From: Dolomedes plantarius
Lineage: Eukaryota > Arthropoda > Arachnida > Araneae > Dolomedidae
Assembly: GCA_907164885.2 (NCBI GenBank)
Contig: OU015490.1
Location: 240,609,674-240,673,673, forward strand
Reading direction: 5' to 3'
DNA length: 64,000 nucleotides
Shown here: positions 12,468-23,943 of the stretch, piece by piece
Layout of the letters: each line of letters opens with the position of its first letter
How positions within the stretch are numbered: position 1 is the first letter of the stretch
The notes under the pieces: generated by a model
The model's database searches: none
Seen by the model: the letters and a program-made list of their open reading frames with translations, nothing else
What the model was told of the DNA's origin: nothing
Program-made: the position numbers and the translations under genes

Positions 12468-12935
12468 TTGTTCTCCCCTGCAGCAGCGCCCTCTATTGTC
12501 GAGATTTTGAACTAATTTTTTTTCATGTCATACAAAATCCCGTACCACTGTAATATTAAATTGCAAACTGCATGTCTCTCCGACCCATAGATATATTTTC
12601 TTTTTTAACGCGTTATACTTTCGCACCGAACTTTTAAAACCCCTGGTATGAATTTTACATCTTTCACCCAAACATTTTTATTTTACTTCCATTAGGGTGG
12701 AATGTAGTGTAAAATCTTACAAAAAGTGATGTCAACAAAGGAAATTAATCACAAAATTTAAACAAACTTCCTTGAAAATAAAAAATAAGTCAATATCTTC
12801 ATTGGAAAATTATAAAATATATTTGAAACTAAACTCCACAGATATTTGTAACAAAACTCAACGCACTAAAAGCGTTTCCGGAATTTTTATTCTTGTTAGT
12901 ATTTTTATATTAGCATATTGTACATATTACTATAT

Positions 12936-13246
12936 GTGCCCTTGGTTATTAAAGTGGTTTAAGTTATTATGCCGGTGACTACGAAAGTGGTTTAAGCAAA
13001 GAATCTAAAAAAATGTGTTTTCAAGTTTCATTCTTTTACATTACCGTAATCTGAAGCAGTCTTTGAAAAATTTGAAAATTGAACTGCAAATATTTTCTTA
13101 AATATTTTATTATATCTTGCAAAAATATTTTTTAGTGTGTTCAAACTCAAATCTTTAAATATCTCTCAGCGAAAGAAAAAATTGACCTACGCCAATTTAA
13201 TAATCACCGGTACAATAACTTGGACCACTTTCATAATCAAGGGCAC
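12936..13246. mobile_element. 311-bp MITE with ~43-bp terminal inverted repeats
   Basis: The left arm (12936-12978) starts GTGCCCTTGGTTATTAAAGT and ends CCGGTGA; the right arm (13203-13246) read in reverse complement starts GTGCCCTTGATTATGAAAGT and ends CCGGTGA. The arms match at about 85 percent. The middle is AT-rich with no coding. No clear target duplication was found, so the superfamily is unassigned. Confidence 0.6.
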
Positions 13247-14363
13247 AAATTTACATTGTTTCAAAAAATGTTGTAAGGTTACATTGTTAAGATAGCACAA
13301 ATTCAGGTGGTATAAATAGCAAATAAAACTATGGATCTTTATTAATCAGTTATGTATTCGTCACCTGAGTTAACCAGTAATACTGGCAATGAGGGGATAT
13401 GATCGCACACAAGAGTTGTTCAGAGGAGGTAATATTCTCTGACTAGATATTAATTATCACGAACGCCCAGATAACTTCCCTCAGCTTCATCCCCTGCTAA
13501 TAACCTGAAGCAAATGGGGGTATATATTCATTCATATACACGATATATTCAGTCCTAATTCGATTAAAACCGTTTGTTATTTGAATAACAGGGGTTTATC
13601 AGAGAAGGGCTACTCGAACATTTTGAAAGGAATAGGTGGTAATTACTTATATATACCAGAAGGGGCATACAAAATTGTATGCGTTCAGAGATGAAAAACA
13701 TTAAGCTGATAGTGGAAATCTACCTTTTTTTATTGATCTATATATATAAAACAGTTCCGTAACTGACTGACTGTCTGACATATAAAGCACAGACCAAAAC
13801 GCCACACCTAAAGAGCTGAAATCTTGCATGGCGATTCTTTTTATAGTGTAGGGGTGCACTAAGAGAGGGTTTTGAAAAATTATTCTGAGATTTTTTTAAA
13901 ATTAAATTTTTAAGCTGTTGTTTGTAACATTCTTTAAAGTTTGCATTTAAAATAATAATCTGGGGGTTATAAAATTTATATCAAAAGGAATATCATAAAA
14001 ATTCCTTTAAAATGAAATCTTTTTCTAATCTTTACGTACACTTCCTGAATTTTGGTGAATTTTTAATGATTAATTTTAGAATTCAATTTATTAAATGCTG
14101 ATCACGTGGTTTCTTTCCTTTTTGTGATACTTCAAATTAATTTTGCGTCATGTGCATAACAAAGAAATAAATTGACAAAAAATTAAAATACGGTAAATGA
14201 TAAAATTTGACCTCTAGACTAATTGAGATGAAAGATTTTTTAAGAATTTAATTCAAATTAGTATGTTTCATGGATATTAAACACACTAATTAATGACATA
14301 TATTGACCATTGTATTTAATTTGAATATTTTCTTCTACATTATTAAAATATCTGTTACGATTT

Positions 14364-15051
<688 letters not shown>

Positions 15052-15217
15052 CTACGACGGAATCCAAAGCGGGAGTCTTAATGTTCTCCCCAAACAGAGT
15101 AGAGGGGTCATGATAATGTTCGTGCTAGCGGCGCCCTCTTGCGCCAGACATTAGATGCATTTACAAATAGCATTTTATGAAGTTTAAAGTTCATAGTTAA
15201 AAGTTCAGTTCTGCTTT

Positions 15218-15220
<3 letters not shown>

Positions 15221-15286
<66 letters not shown>
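15221..15286. repeat. (TA)n microsatellite
   Basis: About 65 bp of TA repeats forming the right junction between the LTR-leader array and the 3' part of Helitron-like copy B. Confidence 0.95.
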
Positions 15287-15288
<2 letters not shown>

Positions 15289-15361
15289 AATTAATTGCAT
15301 ACATTGACCGTTGTATTTAATTAAGAATGTACTCCGTAGAGAAGCACGGGTATTCAGCTAG

Positions 15362-15899
15362 TTTCTTGCAAAAATGTAATTAAAGCGTAAAGGGGGCCAT
15401 ATACGGGCAGGAAATCCTCAAGGAAAAAGTCTTCGGGATTTCCTCATCTGAACCATGCATACACGTGCAGCACACTCGCACTTACTAGCATGGACTGCGC
15501 AGTCAAAACCTCGAGAATTTCCTCTTCTTATATGGGTAACTTAACGATGATTTAGTAGAAGTCGGAATCGAAACCGCATCTTTAAACAACATGCTGGTAT
15601 TGAAGCGTTTGGAATATCCCGGTGATATTAGAAAAACTTAGATTTAATGACTTATATAAACGGTTTTTTTCCCTTTTCTGGTCAACGGTAAAGGTTGATA
15701 GCTAAGTTTTTTAAAAATTTTAATTATTTCATGGCGCTGATTTTTGTATGCTTACGAAGATCATTTGATATGTCCGTACAAAATCCGAGATATGGTGCTA
15801 ATGGAATGAGATTGTCCGCGCTCTGCCATTTAGCATACTTCAAAGACATGCATGATAAATTTAAACAGATTCAAATCTATGGCTGTGATTGATAGCATT
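15362..15899. other. Unassigned sequence between Helitron-like copy B and the mariner fossil
   Basis: No domain was recognised. It may hold the 5' terminal part of the mariner element, but no inverted repeat partner was found. Confidence 0.35.
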
Positions 15900-16960
15900 C
15901 AAGTCGATCAATTGATGTTATTGCAAACACATTGGAGAGTCCTGTGTGTTTATAAAACGATATTTTAATGAGGCAAAACGGCTGCAGAGATTAAACCCCG
16001 GCTTGATAAATATTATGGCAAGGCCCCTGATTCGCATAGAATTAATTACAAGTGGTTTGTTTATTTTCCTTGCCGCAAAATGCGTACAAGTGATGTTGAA
16101 TGATTTGGTCACTCTTCTTGGGTCTCTAAACCAGAAAACATTGCAAAAAATCCATGAAATGGTGAGGAGGGATACACGATTAAATGTGCGTGAGGTTTCT
16201 TATGCTGTTGGCATCTAACCAGAGCTTGCGCATAACATTTTGCATGAATATTTAGATATGAGAAATAATGTCGGGAAAGTAAAAGCCACCTTTGGCAGCG
16301 ATCGACCAAAAACGTGAACTATTGAGCATATTGAAGCACAATTTTGGAGCTGTTTCATACGTAGAAATCCAGTTGCGTTTATAAAACATGGATACATCAC
16401 TACCAGCCAGAAAGGAAATAATAATCAAACAATGAACTGTATCAGGTACACCTGCACCAAAGAATGAGAAAACGGTTCCATCAGCAGAATAAGTTTTAGC
16501 CATTGGGACGCCCATGGTATAATTTTTAGTGACTACTTGGAAAAGGACAAAACAATCTCCGGAGACAACTGTGCATATTTAATTGATCGATATAAAAGAC
16601 ACATTTAGAGAAAAAATGGTCTTTTCCTGCATGACAATCTTCTGCTCAATCAGGTGCCATTATGTTGGTAAAACTGCTAGAAGTACGGTACGAAATTGCT
16701 CCCTAAGCTTCTCCAGATTTGGCCACTTTGGACCACTACGTGTTCCCAAATATGGAAAAAATTCTTGTACGCCAGAAATTTGTGTCGAATTCGGACATCA
16801 GTAGTTAGAGAAATTTCGAAATCAGTAGTTAGATAAATTATTTTGCAGACTTGGACAGGTCTTACCTTATGGAGGGGATAAAAAAGATTTAAAATCGTTG
16901 CACCTAAAAGGAGGTTACAGAATACATAATGGCTCCCAAATGGGTGAGGCTTAAAGTAAA
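15900..16960 (+). pseudogene. Fossil mariner-type transposase with many stops and frameshifts
   Basis: Pieces in all three forward frames follow the order of a mariner transposase: GKTAAEI and DKYYGKAP (N-terminal helix-turn-helix), QKIHEMVRRDTRLNVREVSY then AVGI (second helix-turn-helix, 16136-16218), a WIHHYQPERK block (16387-16420, the region of the first catalytic Asp, here changed), WDAHGIIFSDYLEKDKT (16502-16555), FLHDN (second catalytic Asp, near 16632) and DLATLDHYVFPNMEKIL (third Asp, near 16718). The DLAxxDHY block with Asp instead of Glu fits the mariner DD34D class. At least ten stops or frame changes show it has long been dead. Terminal repeats were not located, so the limits are approximate. 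Confidence 0.8.
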
Positions 16961-17051
16961 AATATAGATCTCCAACGTACCACCGGTATCGCACATTTGG
17001 AACGCTTTATGGATTTTGTGATCTCCTTGCGTTTTAAATTTTGTACCACAA

Positions 17052-17090
<39 letters not shown>

Positions 17091-17804
17091 CAGTTCCTTA
17101 ATTTACTATGTAACTGACAGACAACGCACAGACCAAACCGCTGGACCTAAACGGCTGAATTTTGCTTGGCGATTCTTCTTATAGTGTAGGGGTACACTAA
17201 GAGAATGTTTTAAAAAATTCGTCTTATATTTTTTTAAATTAAATTTTTAAGCTGTTTTTGAAACATTCTTTAAAGTTATATTATTTATTCTTTAAATTTA
17301 TACATCATTTCAAATAATATTTGGAGGGTTATAAAATTTATATCACGAGGAAGATCCTAAAAAGTCCTTTAAAACTTTTTCGAATCTTTACCTCCATTTT
17401 CTGATTTTTGGTTATTTTTTAAAGATAAATTTTTAGAATTTAATTTATTAAATGATCACGTGGTTTCTTTTCTTTTCGTGATACTTTAAATTAATTTATC
17501 GTCACGTGCATAACAACGACATAAATTGACAAAAAATATTTATTTTTCTTTCTAATGCGGCAGACGATTGGACATTATTAAAATACAGTAAAAGATATGT
17601 TCCTCAAACTATACTATATTAACTGTACTGTATTCTTTAGTAGGTTCTATTAGATTTAATTTGAATATTTTCTTCTACATTATTTCGTCTTTAAAAATAT
17701 CCTTTATGATTTCTTTATAAATATTTTTTTGGCATTAATTGCATACATTGACCTTTGTGTTTAATTTGGTTGTACTAAGTAGCGAAGTACGGGTTTTCAT
17801 CTAG
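17052..17804 (+). mobile_element. Non-autonomous Helitron-like element, family 1, copy C
   Basis: It starts TCTATATATATA at 17052 after an A and ends GGTTTTCATCTAG at 17804 before a T. The (TA)n at the 5' end is longer than in copy B. Internal blocks ACCGCTGGACCTAAA, GGCGATTCTTCTTATAGTGT, ATCACGTGGTTTCTTT and ATTGCATACATTGACC are shared with copies A and B. The 3' hairpin region reads AAGTAGCGAAGTACGGG. At 753 bp this is the copy least disturbed by other insertions. Confidence 0.75.
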
Positions 17805-20679
17805 TTCGTAATAAAAGTCTTTGCCTTCTGTCATTAATTACTATGTTATACATACTAAAATATGTCTCAAAATCTACGTCATTAAAGTGAATATAGAGTC
17901 TTTGTATAGCTGCCTTTCGTAAGTTATTGTAACATCATTTCGTTGCAATTAAAAAAGTATAACATCAACAGGAGTCTCTTCGCTGACTACTGTATGTAGC
18001 TGTCTGTGAAAATGACTGTATCCATCGATGATCTCCTCCAATGGTTTTTCTTTAAAAATGGTAGTTTAGAGAAGCTATCCAATAATAAATTTGTTTTCAA
18101 AGATGATGTGGGTGTGGTCGTGGCTACAAAGGGACAAAACAAACTGGATGGTCTTAGTTAAGCAATTATATTAGTACTTTATTACTATTTTTACGTAATT
18201 TCGCTTAAAAAACCAACCCAGTTTTCACCGAAAAGTAGTAAAAAAATAATTTTGCGTTTAAGCGGTCGTGTAGACAAATTCTCTCACTTCTTTTAAAAAT
18301 GTCATATCTCAAAAAACGTGATTTTTTCAGGCGAGTGATTTTAAAGTTTAAAAGTAGAATTAAATGTATTAAAAATCAATATTAATTCTGCTCTCTAGAG
18401 GCTAAATATTAAGCGGTGAGATATGACGATCTTGCAGGAATATACTACTCTTTCATGGCATTCTGAAAACACGTACAACTAAAAATCGCCAATTTTTGAG
18501 ATATGACGTTGTTAAAAGGAGTGTGCTATAATTCGCATTTATTTCGACTGTTCGAAGTCAGTCACCAGTAAAAATTTCGAGGAATACATTTCCCTCCAAC
18601 GTACTTTTCGCTTAAATCTTACTAATTAATAGGTGAAACCTAGTTCCAAGATTACCTATACGTTAGAAATGTGCATTATTGCCTTAAGGGAGATTTTGTA
18701 GAAAAATTTGGGAAACAGTTTTAAAAAAAGTCGCTTTCATTATTTTTGCAAGGAAATATCAAACGACAGTCGTGATACACGTCGAATATCGTGGTTTCAA
18801 TTGGACAAGCTCTATTGTTTGGAACGTCTGCGAAGATAGAAGACCGTGCTAGCTTCGGAGATCGTATTCTACCAGCAAAAATTTCTTGGAAGTGTGAGAA
18901 ACTAATATTTTTATTAATATTGTCTGTCTGAAACATTATAAAGTTCAACTTTACTTCATGAAGCCATGGTCAAAAATTCTGTTAATTCGATCACAAATAA
19001 AGGTGACTATATTTTATATTTTAAAACCTACTTAGAAGAATCACTTTCTTTGAATGGTTTGCCGAAAAATCAAAATTATCTTGACCCGAGAAAGATAATT
19101 ATAACATCTACCTTCTTTAAAATCATTATGACGTCTGAGACACAATTCTGTATATCACATATGATATTCCGTTATTTCGAATACAAGCGAGAATTTTGGA
19201 GAGGCGCTCGTTCTGGGGAATAGAACTTAACTTGATGACAACAATCCATCGATATAGAGAAATGAAGTGCTTTGATCTTCTACCCTTAGCTGTACACTAT
19301 GCACTTAGGAAAGTAGATAACAGGAGAAGCACCACACTAGTGGTCACAGTCTAGAATAGCACCACTCAGTCTTGAGTAGCACCACTAAGTCTAGTTTAGC
19401 GCCACTTTGTATATGATATAAGGTATTCATATAAGATAGTTTAAGGAAACCCTTCTTTCATAATCTGTAGATATCAATTCATAATTAGATAACTTTGAGC
19501 AAACAACATAACGTAGTTATCTAAATTAAGTCACGTTGATAAATCATTTATTCTACAAAAAAATAAATTCTTTCATTATTATACACCAATACATTAAATT
19601 TATAAATCACTAAACATAACGCAAAAGTCTTAAAAAGAAGCTTCCTTTAAGGTGTTAAATTAATTGCATATTTTAACATGGCATTTAAAAATAAAGAGGA
19701 CTTAAAAGACAATATAAAAATGATACAATCACTTAAAAATGATATATTTCATGTATTATTACCGCATTTCAACATGATAACAGTTTCTCTGATCTATATT
19801 CGCAAATCTATAATCGTCACTAAGCCTATATAACCATGCTTTGAAAATAATAATTTAATTCCTCCTAAATAGGGAAAGGCATGCATATTAATCGTTCACT
19901 AAGTCTCTCTAATGGCCTAGAGTTCAAGGAAGAAAATAGATAGAGATCATAAATTCCCTTAAAATTTGTCAAACTAAACTCTCCTCCTCTTTGCAAATTT
20001 ACTTATTAAACTCGTTTCCGATAGACCAAACAACTAGCACTAATCTTCATTTTCCACGAAGAGTGCTGCCTGGACGTTATTAATCACGTAGGGTGGATTC
20101 CGTTAAGCTATTTCCAAGCCACTAATCCCAGACTAAGCCCACAAACGTAGAAACAGCCTCTCAGAGTGGCGTGACGTCTTTCTCCAGCCCCAGACGGGGC
20201 ATAATCAGCCGGGGACAATTTGAAAAAGAATGTTCATTGACGTCTTGGCCGAGAGCCAAGAAACGAAGATCTCATTCAAAAGGATGCTCTCGAAAATTTT
20301 TCGTTCGCTCCTCAAAGGCTGCAACGTATCGATTACACGAAACTTCATTGTGGTATTCACGTTTAAACAACGTCATGTTTTGATGAGAAATAAAAAAAGA
20401 TTACTCGAATTGAGTGGAGTAGAGTACTCATTCGGTTGGTCGAAATGTTAACGAATTATCCGGAAAAATGGAGTGGGTGCTTAGAAGTGCAATGCGATTG
20501 GCTGGCACAATGTATGTGTTCAGTTATCTGGCTGCGAGGAAGAAAAAATTATGGAAGTGCATGTTTGCAGAAAAATATTTTCTTGTAAATAATTAATTAA
20601 ATGCATAAGATCATTATCTGGAAATTTACATCTACTTAGCTACTGAGAGCAGACTGAAGTGTAACCGAAATCTTATTTC
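17805..20679. other. Unassigned sequence with a small ~22-bp repeat at 19325-19405
   Basis: No gene was recognised. At 19325-19405 four imperfect copies of a TAGCACCACTCAGTCTTGAG-like unit occur. The open frames at 18721-18948 (minus), 18966-19223 (plus) and 20171-20451 (plus) have no recognisable domain. A block near 20075-20155 partly matches one near 3095-3170. Confidence 0.4.
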
Positions 20680-21118
20680 GTCTGCTTTGTAAAAATTTTG
20701 ATTTACGTACTGTTCTAACACGAGCATATTAAGATAAATGTTAACAAATTTACAGACAATTGCAGGACAAAGTATAATGGGAAATCATTTCCTGTACTAG
20801 GTTAAAATTTTAAATCAGAGATTTTTTAAAACAGCACAGTTTTAAAATTTTTAGTACTGTGCTAACACGGGCATAATTAGACAAATGTTAACAAATTTAC
20901 AGACAATTGCAGGACAACGTATAATAGGAAATCATTTCCTGTACTAGGTTAAAATTTTAAATCAGAGGAATTTTAAAACAGAATTTTAAAACAGCACAGT
21001 TTAAAAATGTTTAGTACTGTGCTAACACGGGCATATTAAGATAAATGTTAACAAATTTAGAGACAATTGCAGGACAACGTATAATGGGAAATCATTTCCT
21101 ATACTAGGTTAAAATTAA
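20680..21118. repeat. Tandem repeat, 147-160 bp unit, about 2.7 copies
   Basis: ACTGT(T/G)CTAACACG(A/G)GCAT recurs at 20709, 20856 and 21016. Each copy continues GTTAACAAATTTA.AGACAAT, then TGCAGGACAA.GTATAAT and GGAAATCATTTCCT. The second unit has a small internal duplication (TTTTAAAACAG twice) which lengthens it to 160 bp. Copies are more than 90 percent identical, so the array is fairly recent. Confidence 0.85.
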
Positions 21119-22525
21119 AAAAAGTATGTATCAGATCAACAAATATGAATATAAATTAAATGATCGTGTTTCAAGCTTCCAGATTTGCATGTAATCAGCA
21201 TAAATATTCCCTTTTTCTGCAAAACATATTTTAAAGAAACAAAGTTAAGAAACAGATTAGTAAAAAAAAAATGTGATAAAAATAAGATTATAATAATAAA
21301 ATATAAATAATCATTTTACAATAATCAGTTAATATTCATAAAAAAACAACTAATTTTAAATCTTTGTCAAATTGAAATAATTGCATTTCATTATTTAAGG
21401 AAAAATTTTAATTGCAGTATTTTCTATTTTTAACTACACTACTATAAGTTTTTACTACTATAAGTACTACAATAAGTTTTTTTTTAAAATTTACACATAA
21501 TTTGTAATGATTTTTTCACCTAAAGGCATCCTCAATATGCCTTTTAATATTTTTAACGCACAAAAATACATAAATCATTTGAGCATTTTTGTGTCATTCA
21601 TTATAATATGACAGGAACACAAAAATGCAAACACAAGAAAAAGTCTGAATAGAACCATAAACCTGGATAACAGTAGCTGCCAGATCAGGTGCCTGTGGGC
21701 TGCAGTGTAGCTATTGCGGCGACAAAACAAGCTTGAAAGGGACAGCCTCAATGGCTGGACAGTTAAACATAGTTTCTGGAGGAAGCTGAGTTTCTGGACA
21801 ATTTCTACAGTTTATAATGGATTTTGTGCCGTTAATGTGGATTTTTATACCCTTAAAGTGATTAGTTCTTAGTCAAGCTATTGTAGAAGCAATTGAGGAC
21901 CATTAAAATCCGAAATGAGTGGTTTCTTTAAGGGATGGTTGGGTTATCTGCACCTGGCGACTGCGTTAACATCAACTAGTGTGACAGAGGAAATGGTCTG
22001 GCCCAAGTTCTGGCCAGCGAGTCAATAAACTAGTTTCCTTCAATATTGACATATGAGAAGATTTATTAATTGGTACCGGCAATTTCAAATAAGCTTATGA
22101 ATATGACTTCTAAATCAGTTGAACAAAGATGCTTAGCATTTTCACACGTCTTGCAACATCCTTTTAAAAATTCATTTTGTATTAAGGTATATCTGATTTT
22201 ATAAAGCCTTATTTAGCAAATATTAAAAGGGTAATAAAATTCGTATTGCTTTACCCCTTTATCTGATGTTTAATGCCTCTTAAATTAAAATTCAATATTC
22301 AACATTTTCCTTTGAAATAGGAAGCTTTTAGTTTCTAACTAGAGTGTTATGCTAATTGACAGACATTTTTATTTTATTATCAAAGTGATTAAAATAGTTA
22401 AAAATGAAAGAAAAAACTGCAATTAAATTTTTTCCTCAAGTGAGGAAAATCAATTACTATTTTAATCTGACGACGAGTAAAAACTAGTCGTTTTTGACGA
22501 ATACTAACTAATTATTGCAAAGTTA

Positions 22526-22530
<5 letters not shown>
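21119..22530. other. Unassigned; balanced-composition block at 21660-22030
   Basis: Sequence at 21660-22030 is richer in GC than its surroundings and includes a CSYCGD-like Cys-X2-Cys in one frame, but no frame stays open and I cannot assign it. The rest is AT-rich with nothing recognised. Confidence 0.35.

Positions 22531-22573
<43 letters not shown>
22531..22573. repeat. (TA)n microsatellite
   Basis: About 43 bp of TA dinucleotides. Confidence 0.95.
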
Positions 22574-22575
<2 letters not shown>

Positions 22576-22656
22576 CTACAATCTTGTTTTAATCCCTTTT
22601 TTAATTAGTTTCTTTTATATGCAGAAAAAAGCATGAGAAAAAGTGTTATTGTAATA

Positions 22657-22699
22657 AAGGGCACATTCAAGCTGATTATATCAGCTTCAATGTGCCCTT
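22657..22699. other. Near-perfect 20-bp stem hairpin with a 3-nt loop
   Basis: The left arm AAGGGCACATTCAAGCTGAT (22657-22676) pairs with 22680-22699 across a TAT loop, with a single C-C mismatch (22668/22688). No related inverted repeats were seen elsewhere in the window. It could be a small foldback element, a cruciform-forming site or a transcribed hairpin; the loop is shorter than is usual for a microRNA precursor. Confidence 0.85.
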
Positions 22700-22859
22700 C
22701 TTGTGCCTCACCATGAAAAATAATTTTTTAATTTTGTATTTATTTTTGACATCCCAATATGTACAATTTCCCGAATATTGGAGAATTATTAAATTCAGAT
22801 ATCCTTCTGACTACATTCTTTATTCAGTTTGTATGCCCAGTCTGGTCCATTTTCATAAT

Positions 22860-23025
22860 AGTTTTACTTCCTAATTAAATCAAAAGCTGATTTAAAGTCA
22901 GCGTATAATGTTGTTAAGTAGTTCCTTCTATCCAAGGAATTTTTAATAGCGTGACAAAATAATGCCACTTACTGTTTAGTAGACCTGTATTGTCTAAAAC
23001 CTGTTCATCAGTGATTAAATATTGA
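22860..23025 (-). pseudogene. LINE reverse-transcriptase fragment
   Basis: On the minus strand, the frame around 22910-22879 gives LYADFKSAFDLI, which matches reverse-transcriptase motif A (a [YF]xDFxxAFD core with the catalytic Asp). About 80 bases upstream, allowing a single-base frameshift, the sequence reads EQ..FRQYRST (about 23005-22980), equivalent to the EQAGFRKGRST-like block that normally precedes motif A in LINE reverse transcriptases. Spacing and order are right. Stops and frameshifts show it is dead. Confidence 0.65.
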
Positions 23026-23082
23026 CTCTCGATGTAACAATCGAGTATATTAAAAACCATTATTTTATGTGTTTATGACTGT

Positions 23083-23235
23083 TTGGCGAAACATCTGAGC
23101 CGCTTGAAAATTATAGGGAGTCCTTTCTGCACTATTTGTGGTAAACCACAAGGTATGGAAATTTCCCACCCCCTGACCTGTGAGCCATTGTCGGCTCGAG
23201 ATCTCTACAGTCGATATTGGGATGAAAGAGGTTTG
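23083..23235 (+). pseudogene. LINE ORF2 C-terminal Cys/His fragment
   Basis: The frame reads HLSRLKIIGSPFCTICGKPQ, then GMEISHPLTCEPLSARDLYS, then RYWDERG. The pattern HLxRxxIxxSPxCxxCxxxxxxxxHxLxxC is the CCHC-type tail that follows the RNase H region in jockey/I-like LINEs of arthropods. It is in the opposite orientation to the reverse-transcriptase fragment just to its left, so the two come from different insertions or from a rearrangement. An AT-rich stretch and a (TA)n tract follow. Confidence 0.6.
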
Positions 23236-23369
23236 AGCATCTTATACTTTCTTTTTTCCGTCTTCGTTTTAGTTTATTTTTCTGCCGGAAATAAGTATAA
23301 ATATTACAGAAGTCACATTTCTTCTATACTATTTATTACAATATACGTTTTGTAGCTTTTAAGTATCTA

Positions 23370-23516
<147 letters not shown>

Positions 23517-23789
23517 GTTGTGAGTTCATAATTGTGAGTTCATAATTGTAGAGACATACATTGATTAGTATATAAATTATCAAATCAATAAATTAAGGAA
23601 TAAAATTTAAATAATGAATATCTCATATTGAAATAAAAATATATATATATGTGTGACTATGTAAACAACCTGATGTAAGTGCCTTCGAAATTAAAACGGT
23701 AGGAAGGAATCGTACGAATTGTAACGAAGGCTGTACGATAGGATGAAAGGACTGGACACACATGAGCTATGATATTTTAGGAAGGCAGA

Positions 23790-23941
23790 CAGGTTTATCC
23801 CCTTGTATCCATCTTTAAGAGGAAACTCCAGATGATCTTCTCGCCTGCATGGGGGCATCTAAGACCGAACTTTTTCCCACGAGCCCACTTTCCATTGAGG
23901 ACCTTCTTAATGTTTATGATATTCATGTTTTGTGTAATTAG
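23790..23941 (+). pseudogene. Possible LINE ORF extreme C-terminus
   Basis: From about 23828 the frame reads PDDLLACMGASKTELFPTSP, then LSIEDLLNVYDIHVLCN, then TAG at 23939-23941. Upstream, in another frame, RFIPLYPSLRGN may be the continuation. I recall similar DLLxCxxAS...LxxxDILxxYDI endings on arthropod LINE polyproteins, and the piece lies about 600 bp downstream of the Cys/His tail in the same orientation, so both may come from one LINE split by the TA-rich insert. Confidence 0.4.
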
Positions 23942-23943
23942 AC

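Larger units (their letters stand above)
10642..12646. mobile_element. 2.0-kb TA-flanked DNA transposon with ~265-bp inverted repeats, carrying nested insertions
   Basis: Left end TGCAGGGTATTTCAAAAGTT and right end (reverse complement) CCAGGGGTTTTAAAAGTT are flanked by TA (10640-10641 and 12647-12648). The similarity continues inward for about 265 bp on each side: both arms contain GGAGAGACATGCAGTTTG, ACGGGATTTTGT, AATCTCGACAATAG.GGGC.CTGCTG and TTTACATTCTTGGAAC. TA flanks and CAGGG-type ends suit the Tc1/mariner group, though no intact transposase remains. The interior holds a decayed piggyBac transposase start (11345-11766) and a piggyBac-like MITE (12061-12306), so later insertions landed inside it. 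The right arm also holds a CT/T/G homopolymer block absent from the left arm. Confidence 0.65.

Noticed and set aside
21660..22030. Possible exon with a CSYCGD Cys-X2-Cys motif
   Set aside because: No frame remains open for more than a short stretch and no second metal-ligand pair is visible; not enough to call.
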